Assembly: GCA_934045075.1 (NCBI GenBank)
Contig: OW203734.1
Span: 16,225,680-16,289,679, forward strand
Length of the DNA: 64,000 bases
From: Yponomeuta sedellus
Lineage: Eukaryota > Arthropoda > Insecta > Lepidoptera > Yponomeutidae
Direction of reading: 5' to 3'
Program-made: the position numbers and the translations under genes
Notes under the pieces: model-generated
Told to the model about the DNA's origin: nothing
Databases searched by the model: none
Seen by the model: only the letters and a program-made list of their open reading frames with translations
Shown: positions 34,637 to 44,916 of the stretch, one piece after another
How the letters are laid out: the number at the start of each line of letters is the position of its first letter
Numbering within the stretch: the stretch's first letter is position 1

Positions 34637-35660
34637 TCAGACTGATTCAAAACAATTTAGCAAAGGTTTCTTACTTCCCTGACGATTAGAAGAAATTTCT
34701 TTCCTATAATAATTATGAAATGTCTTAGCACTTCTCCAATTACCTCTCAACAGAATATCGTTGATATTATGGTTATCAAGCCAGCTAGCCGAAGCCACAG
34801 CGGACCGAACACTACCCGGACTACTGTCGATACCTGCGTCTTTCAAAACGGCTTTGATCCAACCGCCAATAATTGTGCGAGTAGCTGGCTTGACTTCCCC
34901 ACATGTAGAAATGAACAAACAATCAAAATCTTTACGTCTCGCTTGTGATAACAAAATCAACTTTTTGGTCCAAAACACGGGATCAATATTAACACTAGTT
35001 AGGCATGACAGCAATCTCCATCCTGATTGACGATATGTAGCACTGTCGGTTTTGGATCCAAAAAGTGGCCAAAATATTATACAATCATCTTCAATTACAC
35101 AGTTTGGAGATTTAATACTAAGAAGAGTCAAATCATGTACTCTACGGCCGGAACATAAAAACAATAAAATTGCACATCGTTTTGAGACCTCAAACAGGCT
35201 ATTTTGATCAGGCTCTGTACTTATCAAAAAATTGCAAAGATCCGAGATATTCCATATGGGCGGCTTATGAGTCTTAGGTTTACCTAAAGCTATAGCTTTT
35301 AACATTTGCTTGACAATAATATGCGAGCTTAAAGGAGGACCTGACTGCACTGGGCAAAAGGTAGACACAACAGATTTATGTAGAGAAATTGAACTGTAGG
35401 AGAGATTTTCTTTAATATGAAGAACAGACAGAAACTTTGCGAGATCTTGAGGCCTCGGGCTATTTTTATCAACATCATTACATAATGCCTATTTACACCA
35501 TCGATTCCACGCAGGTTTATAGGAAGCCAATGTAGACTTTCTCCAACTACTCGAAAGAAGACTTCTTTGATTATCATCCCAAGAGTCTATTAAGGGGGCC
35601 CACCCTGAATTGGCCAAACTTCCAAACTCATTCGCTTGACATCTGGTGGAGGGACTCCCG
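34637..35660 (-). pseudogene. DIRS tyrosine recombinase, one in-frame stop
   Basis: From about 35,660, ANSGWAPLIDSWDDNQRS and WRKSTLASYKPAWNRWCK reach a TAG at 35,489. The same frame continues ALCNDVDKNSPRPQDLAKFL to the stop at 34,637. The catalytic pattern is visible: Arg in LCSGRRVHDLTLL, the second Arg in GSVRSAVASASW, and the Tyr nucleophile in KTFHNYYRKE. The usual His two or three residues before the second Arg reads as Gly/Ser here. The single stop could be suppressed or could mark inactivation. It integrates the element's circular DNA in active relatives. Confidence 0.8.
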
Positions 35661-37608
35661 TGCGAATGTCTATCAAAAACAGTGCTAGATTTGTTAGCTG
35701 TATTGGAGGTGTTAGGGATCTGTTCTTCAGGTCGCTGCGCCAGAAAACCTTTTCCCAAACTGGAACCACAAGTAGATAAATCCCTTCGGCTTTGTTTAAG
35801 TGGGACAAGACTCGGGGTATTAGACTGGGGGGAGGAAATATCCACGCTAATCGATAACTCCATGTCTGACTGAACGCGTCGACAAATGCTGCTTGACAAT
35901 CGTTTGGATCCAATGTTGCATACAACGGGACGGCGTGAGCTCTCCGAGATGCAAACAGATCTATCTCTGGATTCCCCCAGACTTCGAATACAGCATTTGT
36001 AGCCGGGCTTAGCAGGTGCCACTCCGTCTGAAGTTGAAAACGGGAAAGACGATCGGCGACGACATTGTATCGCCCGGGGATAAAATTTACTGACATCTGG
36101 ATTTGAAAACGATCGAGTATGTTGAAAACTCTGCTTGTTAGGCGCATCATGTCTATCAAACGCGTCCCACCTTCGTTTCGAAGATATGAAACCACAGTGC
36201 GATTGTCGGACAAGATCATCAGGGATTTTTGCGACATTTCCTGGCCCCATCTGCATAAAACATTGTATATTACCGTCATTTCCAGCAGATTGGAGTGCAA
36301 AAGTTTCTGACTGGAGGTCCACTGACCTGACAGGAGTTTGTCGTTGAGTTGAGCACCCCAACCGGAGCCCGAGGCATCTGTCAATAGGAAAAACCGTGGA
36401 GCTGGGTTCCAAATGCTTGATTGAGAGCATGCTTGCTCTATCCACCAACTTAGGGATTCCATGACCAACTTTGGTAAATCTACTTTTCTGAAGGGATCGT
36501 CGTCTAACAATTCATGGCTGAACCATAACAGCGGCCTGCTGTTCAACCTTCCTCTGGGAACAACGAAGCTGGCAAAATTCCAAAGGCCGAGAAGCTGTTG
36601 TATTTCTCGCAACGAAGCTCTCCTTAGCTGAAGAAATTTTCGAGACAAATTTAGAATTTTGTTGACTTTCTTTATGGGCAAAGATTTTAGGTTGCTCCAT
36701 TTATCCCAAAGGATACCTAGGTACTCTACTGATCGTTGAGGACAAAGGATCGACTTTTTGAAATTTATTGACCATCCGAGTCTTCGGAGAAGTCGAACGG
36801 TGTAATCTACCTGGTAGCACAAGGTTTGATGACTTTGAGACGCTATTAAAAAGTCGTCTAAATATACTAGGACTCGAACTCCTATCCGCCTCAGAATCTC
36901 TGCAATCCAGTTCGTGATGGAAGCGAATACCTTGGGTGCAGTTGAAAGACCGAAAGGCAGGCAAGTTAACTGCCACAGACGTCCCCGAAATATTACTCGC
37001 AGAAATCTTCGATGTACAGATTTTATTGGTACGTGGAAATACGCGTTGTGCAAGTCCAGCTTTACTAACCAGTCGTTTTTCTGCAGGAAGTCGGGGAGTT
37101 TGTACAAATTGGTGAGCCGGAATTTGGTTGTATGCACATACCTGTTCAGACGCTTGAGATTGAAGACCGGTCTTATAGCGCCGTCGCTCTTGGGAACAAG
37201 AAATATGCTCGAAACGAAGCTCGGAGTCTCCGGTGCCACTTCCAGAACGCCTTGATGGACGAGATTTTGCATTTGCTCCTTCATTCCCGGAGAGTCCTTT
37301 GTTACGAAAACCGAAGGTATTCTTTCCGGATGCACTAATGGAGCCTTTTTGTAAAACGGAATCTTGTTGCCAGATATTACCTTTAGAAGATGAACTGGGG
37401 CCCCGAGCTCCTTCCAGACGTGGGCTCGTAGCTTTAACTGGCCCGCACGAAAACTGGGATAGTCAGTCGTAACGCCTGTGGGAACGCTTACCACCTCGGT
37501 TTTTGTAGAATTTTTCTGACCGAGACTTCTCACGAAAGGAATCGTCGGCCTTGCGCTTCCGCCCTTGCGCAGGGGGATAGTTTGAGCTACTAGTCGAAGG
37601 CCCTGCAA
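35590..37608 (-). CDS. DIRS reverse transcriptase-RNase H polyprotein, intact frame
   Basis: A 672-residue open frame. RT: LVKLDLHNAYFHVPI (about 182-195, first catalytic Asp), CLPFGLSTAPKVF (216-228), YLDDFL (249-254, catalytic Asp pair). RNase H: LLTDASGSGWGAQL (408-421), Glu near 443, LSDNRTVV (467-473), ADRLSRF (518-524). The C-terminal part, with WGNPEIDLFASRRAHAVPLY and SYRLAWIFPPPSLIPRVL, is the region annotated as methyltransferase-like in DIRS elements. The frame has no ATG at its beginning (it opens with TTG), so the true start is unclear; it overlaps the end of the gag frame, as is usual. Overlapping long frames on the opposite strand are by-products. Confidence 0.9.
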   Translation of the reverse strand: MQGLRLVAQTIPLRKGGSARPTIPFVRSLGQKNSTKTEVVSVPTGVTTDYPSFRAGQLKLRAHVWKELGAPVHLLKVISGNKIPFYKKAPLVHPERIPSVFVTKDSPGMKEQMQNLVHQGVLEVAPETPSFVSSIFLVPKSDGAIRPVFNLKRLNRYVHTTKFRLTNLYKLPDFLQKNDWLVKLDLHNAYFHVPIKSVHRRFLRVIFRGRLWQLTCLPFGLSTAPKVFASITNWIAEILRRIGVRVLVYLDDFLIASQSHQTLCYQVDYTVRLLRRLGWSINFKKSILCPQRSVEYLGILWDKWSNLKSLPIKKVNKILNLSRKFLQLRRASLREIQQLLGLWNFASFVVPRGRLNSRPLLWFSHELLDDDPFRKVDLPKLVMESLSWWIEQACSQSSIWNPAPRFFLLTDASGSGWGAQLNDKLLSGQWTSSQKLLHSNLLEMTVIYNVLCRWGQEMSQKSLMILSDNRTVVSYLRNEGGTRLIDMMRLTSRVFNILDRFQIQMSVNFIPGRYNVVADRLSRFQLQTEWHLLSPATNAVFEVWGNPEIDLFASRRAHAVPLYATLDPNDCQAAFVDAFSQTWSYRLAWIFPPPSLIPRVLSHLNKAEGIYLLVVPVWEKVFWRSDLKNRSLTPPIQLTNLALFLIDIRTGVPPPDVKRMSLEVWPIQGGPP

Positions 37609-38688
37609 AGCTCCGCGAGAAAGCCATCACTTTTTTGGGCTCCACATTTGACACTCTTTGCGCAAGAGGCCTTTTTGTACCAGTTCCTTGACTAGAAATA
37701 CGCGAAACTGGAAAAAATACCTTTTCGATTCCACCATTCTTCGCAACCAGGTCAGAAAACTTCTTGTCATCAAAAAGATTCTCCAAAGTGGGAGGTATCT
37801 TTCTCAAGGTCTCCTTCAGACATTTATCTTTTACAAAACTCAGCACATAATCTCTGCGTTGTTGTATAAGGTCTGCACGACGCCCACATACCATTTGCAG
37901 GAGGTCCAAATGTATTTTATTATATTGAGACGAAAAAGTTTCGTCAATTTTATTTTTGACATCTTGAATTGATAATCCATTAGCCGCGGTATCGAGCCAT
38001 GCAAATAGATTATCAAAGCCTTGCTGTAAAAATTCATTCTGAACAATTTAGGCGTGGGATATTGCAGCCAGTGTTTTTTCAGTTACCGCCAGTGCACGGT
38101 TGCGGTCAAAAGATCGAATCATATCATTACTTTCCAGCTCGGTGAAGCCGGGAGACGACACGTATGCTTTTTGGGCGTCGGCATACCTCACTTGAGACCA
38201 ATCTGGCGAATTAAAGTGTTGGAGCTTTTCAAGAATCTCCGCATGCTGGTTAGATGTTTTTGCAGTTGATGATTTGAGGGTAGTCTCTAATTTAAATTTA
38301 ACGGATTCTGAAGTGGGCTTTGCTATTGTCTCTTGAGGTTCATCTAAATCATCAATTGCCAAAATTGATAGTGCATCACTATCAGGATCGAATTCTGTGT
38401 TTTAGGTACTCTGCCCGGAGCAGAAGAATTTATATTTTGGAAGGATCCTACCTGATCAGCCAAATCTCGTACCACCTTCTCCAACTGGTCCAGGCGGTCG
38501 TGTTTTCTAGCACGGCGGCGACGGCGTCGGCGCCTGCGACGAGATGCTGCCGATGATGAACTCGACGACGACGAATCGGTAGAAACCGATAGCCCACGAT
38601 CACGGGGGACTTCACTATGTCCATTATTAGCAATATTTTCAAATGTTTCAAATATTTCACTGCTAACGACACTAAGACGTGTTGTCAC
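37463..38688 (-). pseudogene. DIRS gag-like gene, frameshift plus one stop
   Basis: It starts MTTRLSVVSSEIFETFENIA, followed by a serine run, an arginine run and a coiled-coil-like DRLDQLEKVVRDLADQV. Near 38,395 the frame shifts by one, continuing as DALSILAIDDLDEPQE, to a TAA at 38,048. The same frame then continues through FDNLFAWLDTAANGLSIQ and ends with a basic tail (NRGGKRSHRRYD). Gag of DIRS elements packages the RNA; no zinc knuckle is seen. Two lesions make it a pseudogene unless the first is a programmed shift. Confidence 0.75.
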
Positions 38689-38875
38689 TACGGAAAACGA
38701 AACGCCAATGAACCACGAGGCGCCGGTTTCCGCCGCCCTCGCTGCTGGTTTGGCGCCACAGAGTAACAGGAAGGAGCAAAATCGAGGTAAACGGGGGAGT
38801 ATTTTGACGTGCTTGTCTGTGGAAACGGGGTTGCCATCTCAATTTGGAGGCTTGGAATAAGGTCAAAGGCTTAAT

Positions 38876-39525
38876 GGAAAGTGTTGATGAGGCATCATGG
38901 TATGAGATGGATATTCAAGCGACAACCTATATATACAGCGCGATTACGAATCAGCAGCTAGAATATATCAGCAACTTAGACTCAACGTACAAAATAATTT
39001 CGAAGTTCGACGAAATGTATTTAAAACAATCCACCCACAGCGCTACAAATCGTATGTAGAAGCAATTTAGAGAATATTAAGTTAGCAAAATATTGAGATA
39101 TCAACATATTTTTTGATGAATTCGAACGATGTGTCAACGATTTAAAAAAGGCAGGCGCTATAATGACAGAAAGCGAAAAATTAAATTATATGCTAAAAGC
39201 ATATAACCAGCATATACCAGGAGAATATACATAGTTATATTGGAGATTTAATAGACGTATTACCGGAAACAGAAAGGACAGTTGAATACTTGAAAAGCAA
39301 AATTCGTATCAAAAATATAATTAAGAAAGAGGAAGATATACCGGATAAATCAAACGCGTTTAAAGCAAATGTTGAGAACAAACCGACTTGTTTTACTTGT
39401 GGAAAACCTGGACACGTGAAAAAAGATTGTTGGCACGGAAACCGAATTCGTTCAATAGGCCACAGTTTCTGTGCAATTTTAAATAAAATACTTTGTTTTG
39501 TTACACGATTTTATATTATTAACTA
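38876..39525 (+). pseudogene. Ty1/copia-type gag fragment with CCHC zinc knuckle
   Basis: Frames read SVDEASWYEMDIQATTYIYS, then FDEFERCVNDLKKAGAIMTE and LNYMLKAYNQHIPGEY, then a knuckle CFTCGKPGHVKKDC (Cys-X2-Cys-X4-His-X4-Cys) before ending. The order matches a copia gag (UBN2 domain, then nucleocapsid). Stops and shifts occur between blocks, and no protease or integrase follows. The fragment begins exactly where the DIRS element ends, so the DIRS probably inserted into it. Confidence 0.75.
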
Positions 39526-39529
39526 ATCG

Positions 39530-41560
39530 TCGATTATTGCGACTTATACTTTTAATGTCACAAAATTTGTATATTTTCCTAAATATACTACCTACTAATG
39601 ATAAAATTGTGAGAGCGCTTCAGGCACCTTTCCTTGATACAAGGAATACGCGCATTATGATTTTGTGACTTGTCGGTGCCTCAGCCACAAATTAGACAGC
39701 TGTGGATTGTGGTTTGGTGCATAGTGTAAATGAAATAGGTAGTAGTTTTTTAGCTTTAATTTCAGGGCCGTCTTTTATTTTAGGAATATTTTAGGATTTT
39801 TTTACCACAAACTTAATTAAATACAACATGGTGTATAATCGAATATTTTGATGCTCCATCTTGATCAGTCTTGCATCAATCCGAGCTTGATCAAGGTCAG
39901 ACTGAACTGACGCCAGACTGACTGATCGTGTGAACTCCGTCTTAGTCAAGACAAGACACAGAACAATTAAGGACCAGAGTTCTCATATCAGAACATGCAC
40001 TGGCAATACTGCACATTTATAAAATGGCTGACTTTTCTGAATGACGTATTGTTGTGTGTGTTTACGAAATTACAATTCTCAAGTAATGAGTTAATAAAAT
40101 ATCGAAATCTTGTGATGAAGTGAGAACTGTAGATTGTGAGTGAAGTTATCTATTCGCAAATTCTATTAGAGAGGTAAGTGATAATCTGATAACCAAACCG
40201 TTGAGACAATTTGTTGCGGCTCTGAGCGATGCATGCAGAATGTGTTCACGACGTCGTTCAAGATTGAAGTATTTAACTGCCTTGAAGTTATCAAGTTTTA
40301 AATATGCCAAGAAGCAGATATTTTGGTGATTTTAAAAGTAATGATAATTACTAAAATGGGCTGATTGTGTAAGAATCGCAATCACACATTCCGTTTGATG
40401 GGGGAGCTAATATTCGTCTTCAGTGGGTTCCATATTTCAACTTCTTGAATTTTTTCCCTCTGTTTTTTTTTTTGTTACAAATCTGTTATCAGCCTAGTTA
40501 TCATATGTATTTATGTATCCATATCGGCCAAGTGACAACTGTCAACAAATTGCTTTTAGTGTACTGGAAACTGGGGGTTAATTCGTTTAATCGCTTCCAT
40601 ACCGAAATTCTAATCTTGTTAAGAGGTATTTGGCACTGTTGATGGAGAATGCTATGTTTCAATCTAAACAGGCCTTAATATTTTGTAGCACGATGAGTAT
40701 GCTCGCCGAGTACAGGGTCCCTCACCTTCTTATGAATTGATTTTTTCTGGAGAAGGCTCTCTGGTACCAAGAACCCAATCCTGCAAGAATCTATAAACAC
40801 TGAAACTCCGAAGCAGCTGAGGCAAACCGTAATTATTTTGCAATTTGGTGGCTTTTAGATTAATATTTCATGTTTTGTTTTAACATTTTATTTATTTTGT
40901 TCAGTAATAATTTAGTAGATTTAATTATATTTATTGCACGGTAAAAAATACAATAGCACTGACTTAATGCTATTATTATTGTCATTATTGAGTGGTAACA
41001 TCCTGGTAAAATTAAGTATCAGTAATAGCTTTACTAATAAATAGTTGAAACTGAAGTTGCTGATAACACAGACTCATGTAAAACATACTGAAGTCAAACT
41101 AAGCACTTAAGTTTCTCTTAAACCATTGTGACTTTATGAAACAAGGTGTCAACCTTCGCCACAATTCGTAATAAACATACAATCATTTAAATATGACTAA
41201 CTTAGCAACACAAATGGTTGATGGGGAAAATGAATGACAACTGTAATTTTATTTTATTATTGATTATGGCTTTATAAAATAGCCATATTATAAACAATTA
41301 TTTTATCAATGCACAAACCATTTGTGGTTTCTAGGGTCCCCAAGTTACATAAATAATTTGGTTAATAAATCTTTAATTGAAATGTTTGTTAAAACTCTGA
41401 TAGATTCTCAAACTATGAAACATCACTTTCTGTTCTCTAAGTCCCTAGTACAAGCTTGTCTTATGGTACCGTGTGAAGGAAATTAACTTTCTGAAGTGTT
41501 TACTTATCTCAGCTTTTTCTATAATAACTACGACAGTCCAGAAAAGTCTAATCTAAGGCC
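39530..41560. other. Intergenic, no gene recognised
   Basis: AT-rich; a CACAGAACAATT word occurs at 39,957. Only short frames. Confidence 0.35.
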
Positions 41561-42164
41561 GGTATTACAGAACGATGCTCAAGCACAGATTGATCTCAGA
41601 TCACTCAATCATTACTTGAGCGCTAAATCGATGCTCAAGCACTCCCTTTATTTTCAAACAGTTCTTATGTAGAGATCAGCCAATCACTGCTTATGTAGAG
41701 ATTCAGAACTGCAATCAGATTGTCTATGATCAAAGTTTGTTTTCCATGACAAGAAAAATACTAGTGTTGATTTTTATTCCGTTTTACGCATGTTACAAAA
41801 ATGTGACGATGAAACTTAGTAAATTATGTGAAATATACAGAGGAAACTAAAATAGTTTTTATGTACGGAAATAAAAATGTTCCAAGTTTCTTTATTTCGT
41901 CATTAGTTTGTAGTGAACCGTATATTTAAAGGAAGCAAAACGTTCAGGCTTCTTAATTCATTTATTCGCTTTGAGTACAGAACGGAACGTAACAAATGTC
42001 TGCTATAAAATAATTCGACAATTCTCTTGACGTCTGTCTGTTTATTTACGTTTGTTTACTAAATTTACTAATATCTGTACATAGTCGGTTTGGTATAATT
42101 TGAACAATAATCGCTGTTTTGAAAAGAGGTGTGAGAAAATGGAACTTCACTGCAGTGGAGAGGG

Positions 42165-43005
42165 TCCTCCTCGTAATAGATAAAAAGTCAACTTCATCGC
42201 AGTGGAGGAACCTGTTTGTTGAACATAAAACTTCAACTTCACCGCAGCAGAGAGGAACCTGCTCATTGAACATAAAACTTCAACTTCACCGCAGCGAAGA
42301 GGAACCTGCTTATTAAACATAAAACTTCTACTGCACCGCAGTGGAGAGGAACCTGCTCCTTGAACATAACACTTCAACTTCACCACAGTGAAGAGGAACC
42401 TGCTTGTTGAACATAAAACTTCAACTTCACCGCAGCGGAGAGGAACCTGCTCATTGAACATAAAACTTCAACTTCACCGCAGCGAAGAGGAACCTGCTCA
42501 TTGAACATAAAACTTCTACTTCACCGCAGTGGAGAGGAACCTGCTCCTTGAACATAAAACTTCAACTTCACCACAGTGGAGAGGAACCTGCTTGTTGAAC
42601 ATAAAACTTCAACTTCACCGCAGTGGAGAGGAACCTGCTCATTGAACATAAAACTTCAACTTCACCGCAGCGGAGAGGAACCTGCTCATTGAACATAAAA
42701 CTTCAACTTCACCGCAGCGAAGAGGAACCTGCTTATTGAACATAAAACTTCTACTTCACCGCAGTGGAGAGGAACCTGCTCCTTGAACATAACATTTCAA
42801 CTTCACCACAGTGAAGAGGAACCTGCTTGTTGAACATAAAACTTCAACTTCACCGCAGCGGAGAGGAACCTGCTCATTGAACATAAAACTTCAACTTCAC
42901 CGCAGTGGAGAGGAACTTTGCTTGTTGTACATAAAACTTCAACTTCACCGCAGTGGAGAGGCTCCTCCTTGAGGAAGATAAAAAGTCATCTTCAACACAG
43001 TGGAT
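42165..43005 (+). repeat. 47 bp minisatellite, about 16-18 units with four-unit higher-order pattern
   Basis: The unit opens GAACCTGCTCATTGAACATA, continues AAACTTCAACTTCACCGCAG and closes CGAAGAG. Core units start at 42,208 and step by 47 to 42,913. Variants recur in order: GCTTGTTG, GCTCATTG, a CTTCTAC unit, then GCTCCTTG with CACCACAG. The period is four units (188 bp), with one five-unit round. The outermost units (about 42,165 and 42,960) are diverged but alike (ATAAAAAGTCA). Any frames through it are by-products. Confidence 0.9.
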
Positions 43006-43104
43006 TTATAGGATATGTTTCAATTATTTCCAATTTTATGAGCAATAAAATTGCAAATGAGATTGTTTTACTGATTATTTTATTTATTCCTTTTGTGACT
43101 GTCA

Positions 43105-43175
43105 TGTTGGCCTAGCCGCTAAGGCGCTTGGTTACCAAGACCGAGCTTGTGGGTTCGATTCCCACTGTGGGCCTA
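43105..43175 (+). repeat. tRNA-like segment (SINE head or tRNA pseudogene)
   Basis: TGTTGGCCTAGCCGCTAAGG, CGCTTGGTTACCAAGACC, GTGGGTTCGATTCCCACTGT, GGGCC: A-box-like and perfect B-box-like elements, with a TPsiC arm that folds. The acceptor and anticodon arms are not a good tRNA. No clear SINE body follows. Confidence 0.5.
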
Positions 43176-43763
43176 TATTTGTACAAGGGGCCGGTGTACT
43201 TTCATGTTTGTGATGGCCTTGCCTGGTTATCATAGTAGGTAGTGTTGCGTGAAATTTTTTCAATGAAATCACACCAATATTAATGTAATTGTTTTTGCAC
43301 ATAAACACTTATTAGAATCCATGCAGTAGGGGTCTTGAGCGTCCCTTAAATGCCTAAGCGGCTGCTGCTATCATTAACTATTTCGTCATAGTAATCAAGG
43401 TATTCGAATATACGAATTTTGCAATAAACATTCCAAATTGACAATTATAATAACTGGCCGATCGACTCTCAAGCGTGGTTCAGACCACACTTGAGTAAAT
43501 ACAGATTTGATCTTTACTTAAGTAGATATTGCTACCCAAGTATCGTTCTCGAATTAGCTATTACTCAGTTGAGTCGCGCTTGATAAATCTCGACTCAAGT
43601 AACGTTCTAAAATTAAATCCATACTCAAAACTAGTCTTAAGTAGAGATCGGCGCTTGAGTACGCTTCTGTAATACTGGCCTAAGAGTTGACTTGCCCCCA
43701 AATATCACCAAATTTCACAACAAACAACTTTTGTTGTTAAAAATAAGCAGTTTTGAAATGAAA

Positions 43764-43900
43764 TGAAATGAAAAGGTTGTATTCAAAGTAGCGCAGATAC
43801 TGCGGCTTCATTAAGCCGTTAATTAATGTTACAAGTCAAACTAGTTGTCCATTTCAAAATCTAGATCATTTTGGAGAAAAAATGGACAAAAAAATCCAAA
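43764..43900 (+). repeat. Interspersed repeat, copy 1 of 2
   Basis: GAAATGAAAAGGTTGTATTC, AAAGTAGCGCAGATACTGC, GTCCATTTCAAAATCTAGAT and GGAGAAAAAATGGACAAA match 55,556-55,680 in the same orientation at roughly 85-90% by eye. Class unknown. Confidence 0.6.
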
Positions 43901-44261
43901 CTTTGTCTTTTTTGAGAGATTCTTCCTTAGTCTTTCTTTTTGACAAAATTTGTACAAATGGAATCAGATGCAAACGTGGTCAGGTGAGACTGCTGTAAGG
44001 AAGTTATTGATATTATTCAAAACATCAAATAAAACACAGATTCAAAAGCCGGATGTTAAAAGTCTGGGAGTCAGGTCTCACTCGCTAGTTTGTTACTGAA
44101 GTCACTGAACGATTAGCTTAAAATCCTAATAAAAGCCCGGCGGGCTAGAGGTAGTAAAAATTGGCTGAACAAGTGATCAAATAGCTTAACAATGTTGTTC
44201 ATTAAACAGTCAGTTTAGTATACCCATTGTTTCTGTATGCTGTAGAGATGATCAGTGTTCA

Positions 44262-44640
44262 ATATAAACCCTTGTATGTTCCCACTGCTGAGGCACGGGT
44301 CTCTTCCGGCATTGCAGGAAGGTTAGGCCATACTCCACCACGGGGGCCAAGTCCAGTCCCGGGGCATTGTAAAACAGTGGTGGGCCTTACTGTCAGAAGT
44401 TATCAAGCAGGCCTTAAGACCTTTGACATGGCTTAAAAACTGCCATTACGTGACAGCCGGCACCAATGGCTTAAGATGCCTTGTGAAGCACGGAAGCGCT
44501 CGGAAAAATGCCACTAGCGGTAGTCCCGGGATGGTCACCCATCCTGCACCTGACCGCGCCTGTTGTTCCTTAACTTAATTGATTAATTCCAATCACTCGG
44601 TTTGATCAGGCCAGGAGCGCTATAACAAATACATAAATAT
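44262..44640 (-). mobile_element. 5S rRNA-related SINE (SINE3-like)
   Basis: On the minus strand, the 5' part reads AATTAAGTTAAGGAACAACA, GGCGCGGTCAGGTGCAGGAT, GGGTGACCATCCCGGGACTA. This aligns with the 3' half of insect 5S rRNA (AAGTTAAGC..CGTCGGGCGCGGTCAGTACTTGGATGGGTGACC pattern), including the internal promoter region. A body follows (CACAAGGCATCTTAAGCCAT), then the tail seen at 3.1, 22.1 and 62.5 kb (GAGTATGGCCTAACCTTCC). The 5S-like head with a dispersed tail is the definition of a SINE3-type element. Confidence 0.65.
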
Positions 44641-44763
44641 TATTTCTATCCTATGAATTAAGTATGTTTATACTAGCAATATTTGCCACAAGTAACTATA
44701 GACTCGTCTAATATTCCTATAACCTAATATAATGTCTAAAAGTCTAATATACCTTTATATTTA

Positions 44764-44795
44764 AGAACCGACTATTATAGTCGGTTCTTAAATAC
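44764..44795. repeat. Palindrome at the left end of the maT element
   Basis: TTTAAGAACCGACTA and TAGTCGGTTCTTAAA meet around a TTA centre: an inverted partial copy of the transposon terminus directly against the real terminus. Confidence 0.65.
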
Positions 44796-44916
44796 TGTCA
44801 CTGGCCAACAATTTACTGCTGGCCAAAAAAAGAAAAAAAATTTGAATGGTGTTCGATTATCGAATATTTTTAAATATAAATCTGCCTAATCACAATTAAT
44901 TTAATTCATTTTAACG

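Larger units (their letters stand above)
33852..38875 (-). mobile_element. DIRS-type (tyrosine recombinase) retroelement, 5.0 kb, near complete
   Basis: 33,864-34,020 and 38,706-38,862 are identical 157 bp inverted repeats. An internal complementary region at 34,292-34,387 holds the reverse complement of the left end (GGCTTGGAATAAGG + TAAGTAGCTTAA) and of the right end (ATTAAGCCTTTGACC + TTATTCCAAGCC). This is the DIRS architecture, used to regenerate the ends via a circular intermediate integrated by a tyrosine recombinase. Minus-strand genes, in order: gag-like, RT/RNase H/methyltransferase-like and recombinase. As expected for DIRS, there is no target duplication. The gag and recombinase frames are broken, so this copy is probably dead, although the identical ends suggest a fairly recent insertion. 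Confidence 0.9.
41565..43682. mobile_element. 2.1 kb element with GGCC(G/A)GTATTACAGAA inverted ends
   Basis: The left end AAGGCCGGTATTACAGAACG continues ATGCTCAAGC. The right end, reversed, reads TTAGGCCAGTATTACAGAAG, then CGTACTCAAGC. Subterminal CTCAAG/CTTGAG words are frequent on both sides. Inside lie a 47 bp minisatellite (42.17-43.0 kb) and a tRNA-like segment (43.1 kb). No transposase frame. Target duplication not established. Probably a non-autonomous DNA element that accumulated a tandem array. Confidence 0.65.

Noticed and set aside
35489..36448. Long second minus-strand frame overlapping the RT
   Set aside because: Only its last 60 or so residues fit the recombinase N-terminus; the rest is an alternative frame of the RT/RNase H sequence.
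42165..43005. CRISPR-like array
   Set aside because: Units are contiguous with no unique spacers, the host is an animal, and variants follow a higher-order pattern; it is a minisatellite.
43105..43175. Functional tRNA gene
   Set aside because: The B box is good, but the acceptor stem and anticodon arm do not fold as a proper tRNA.
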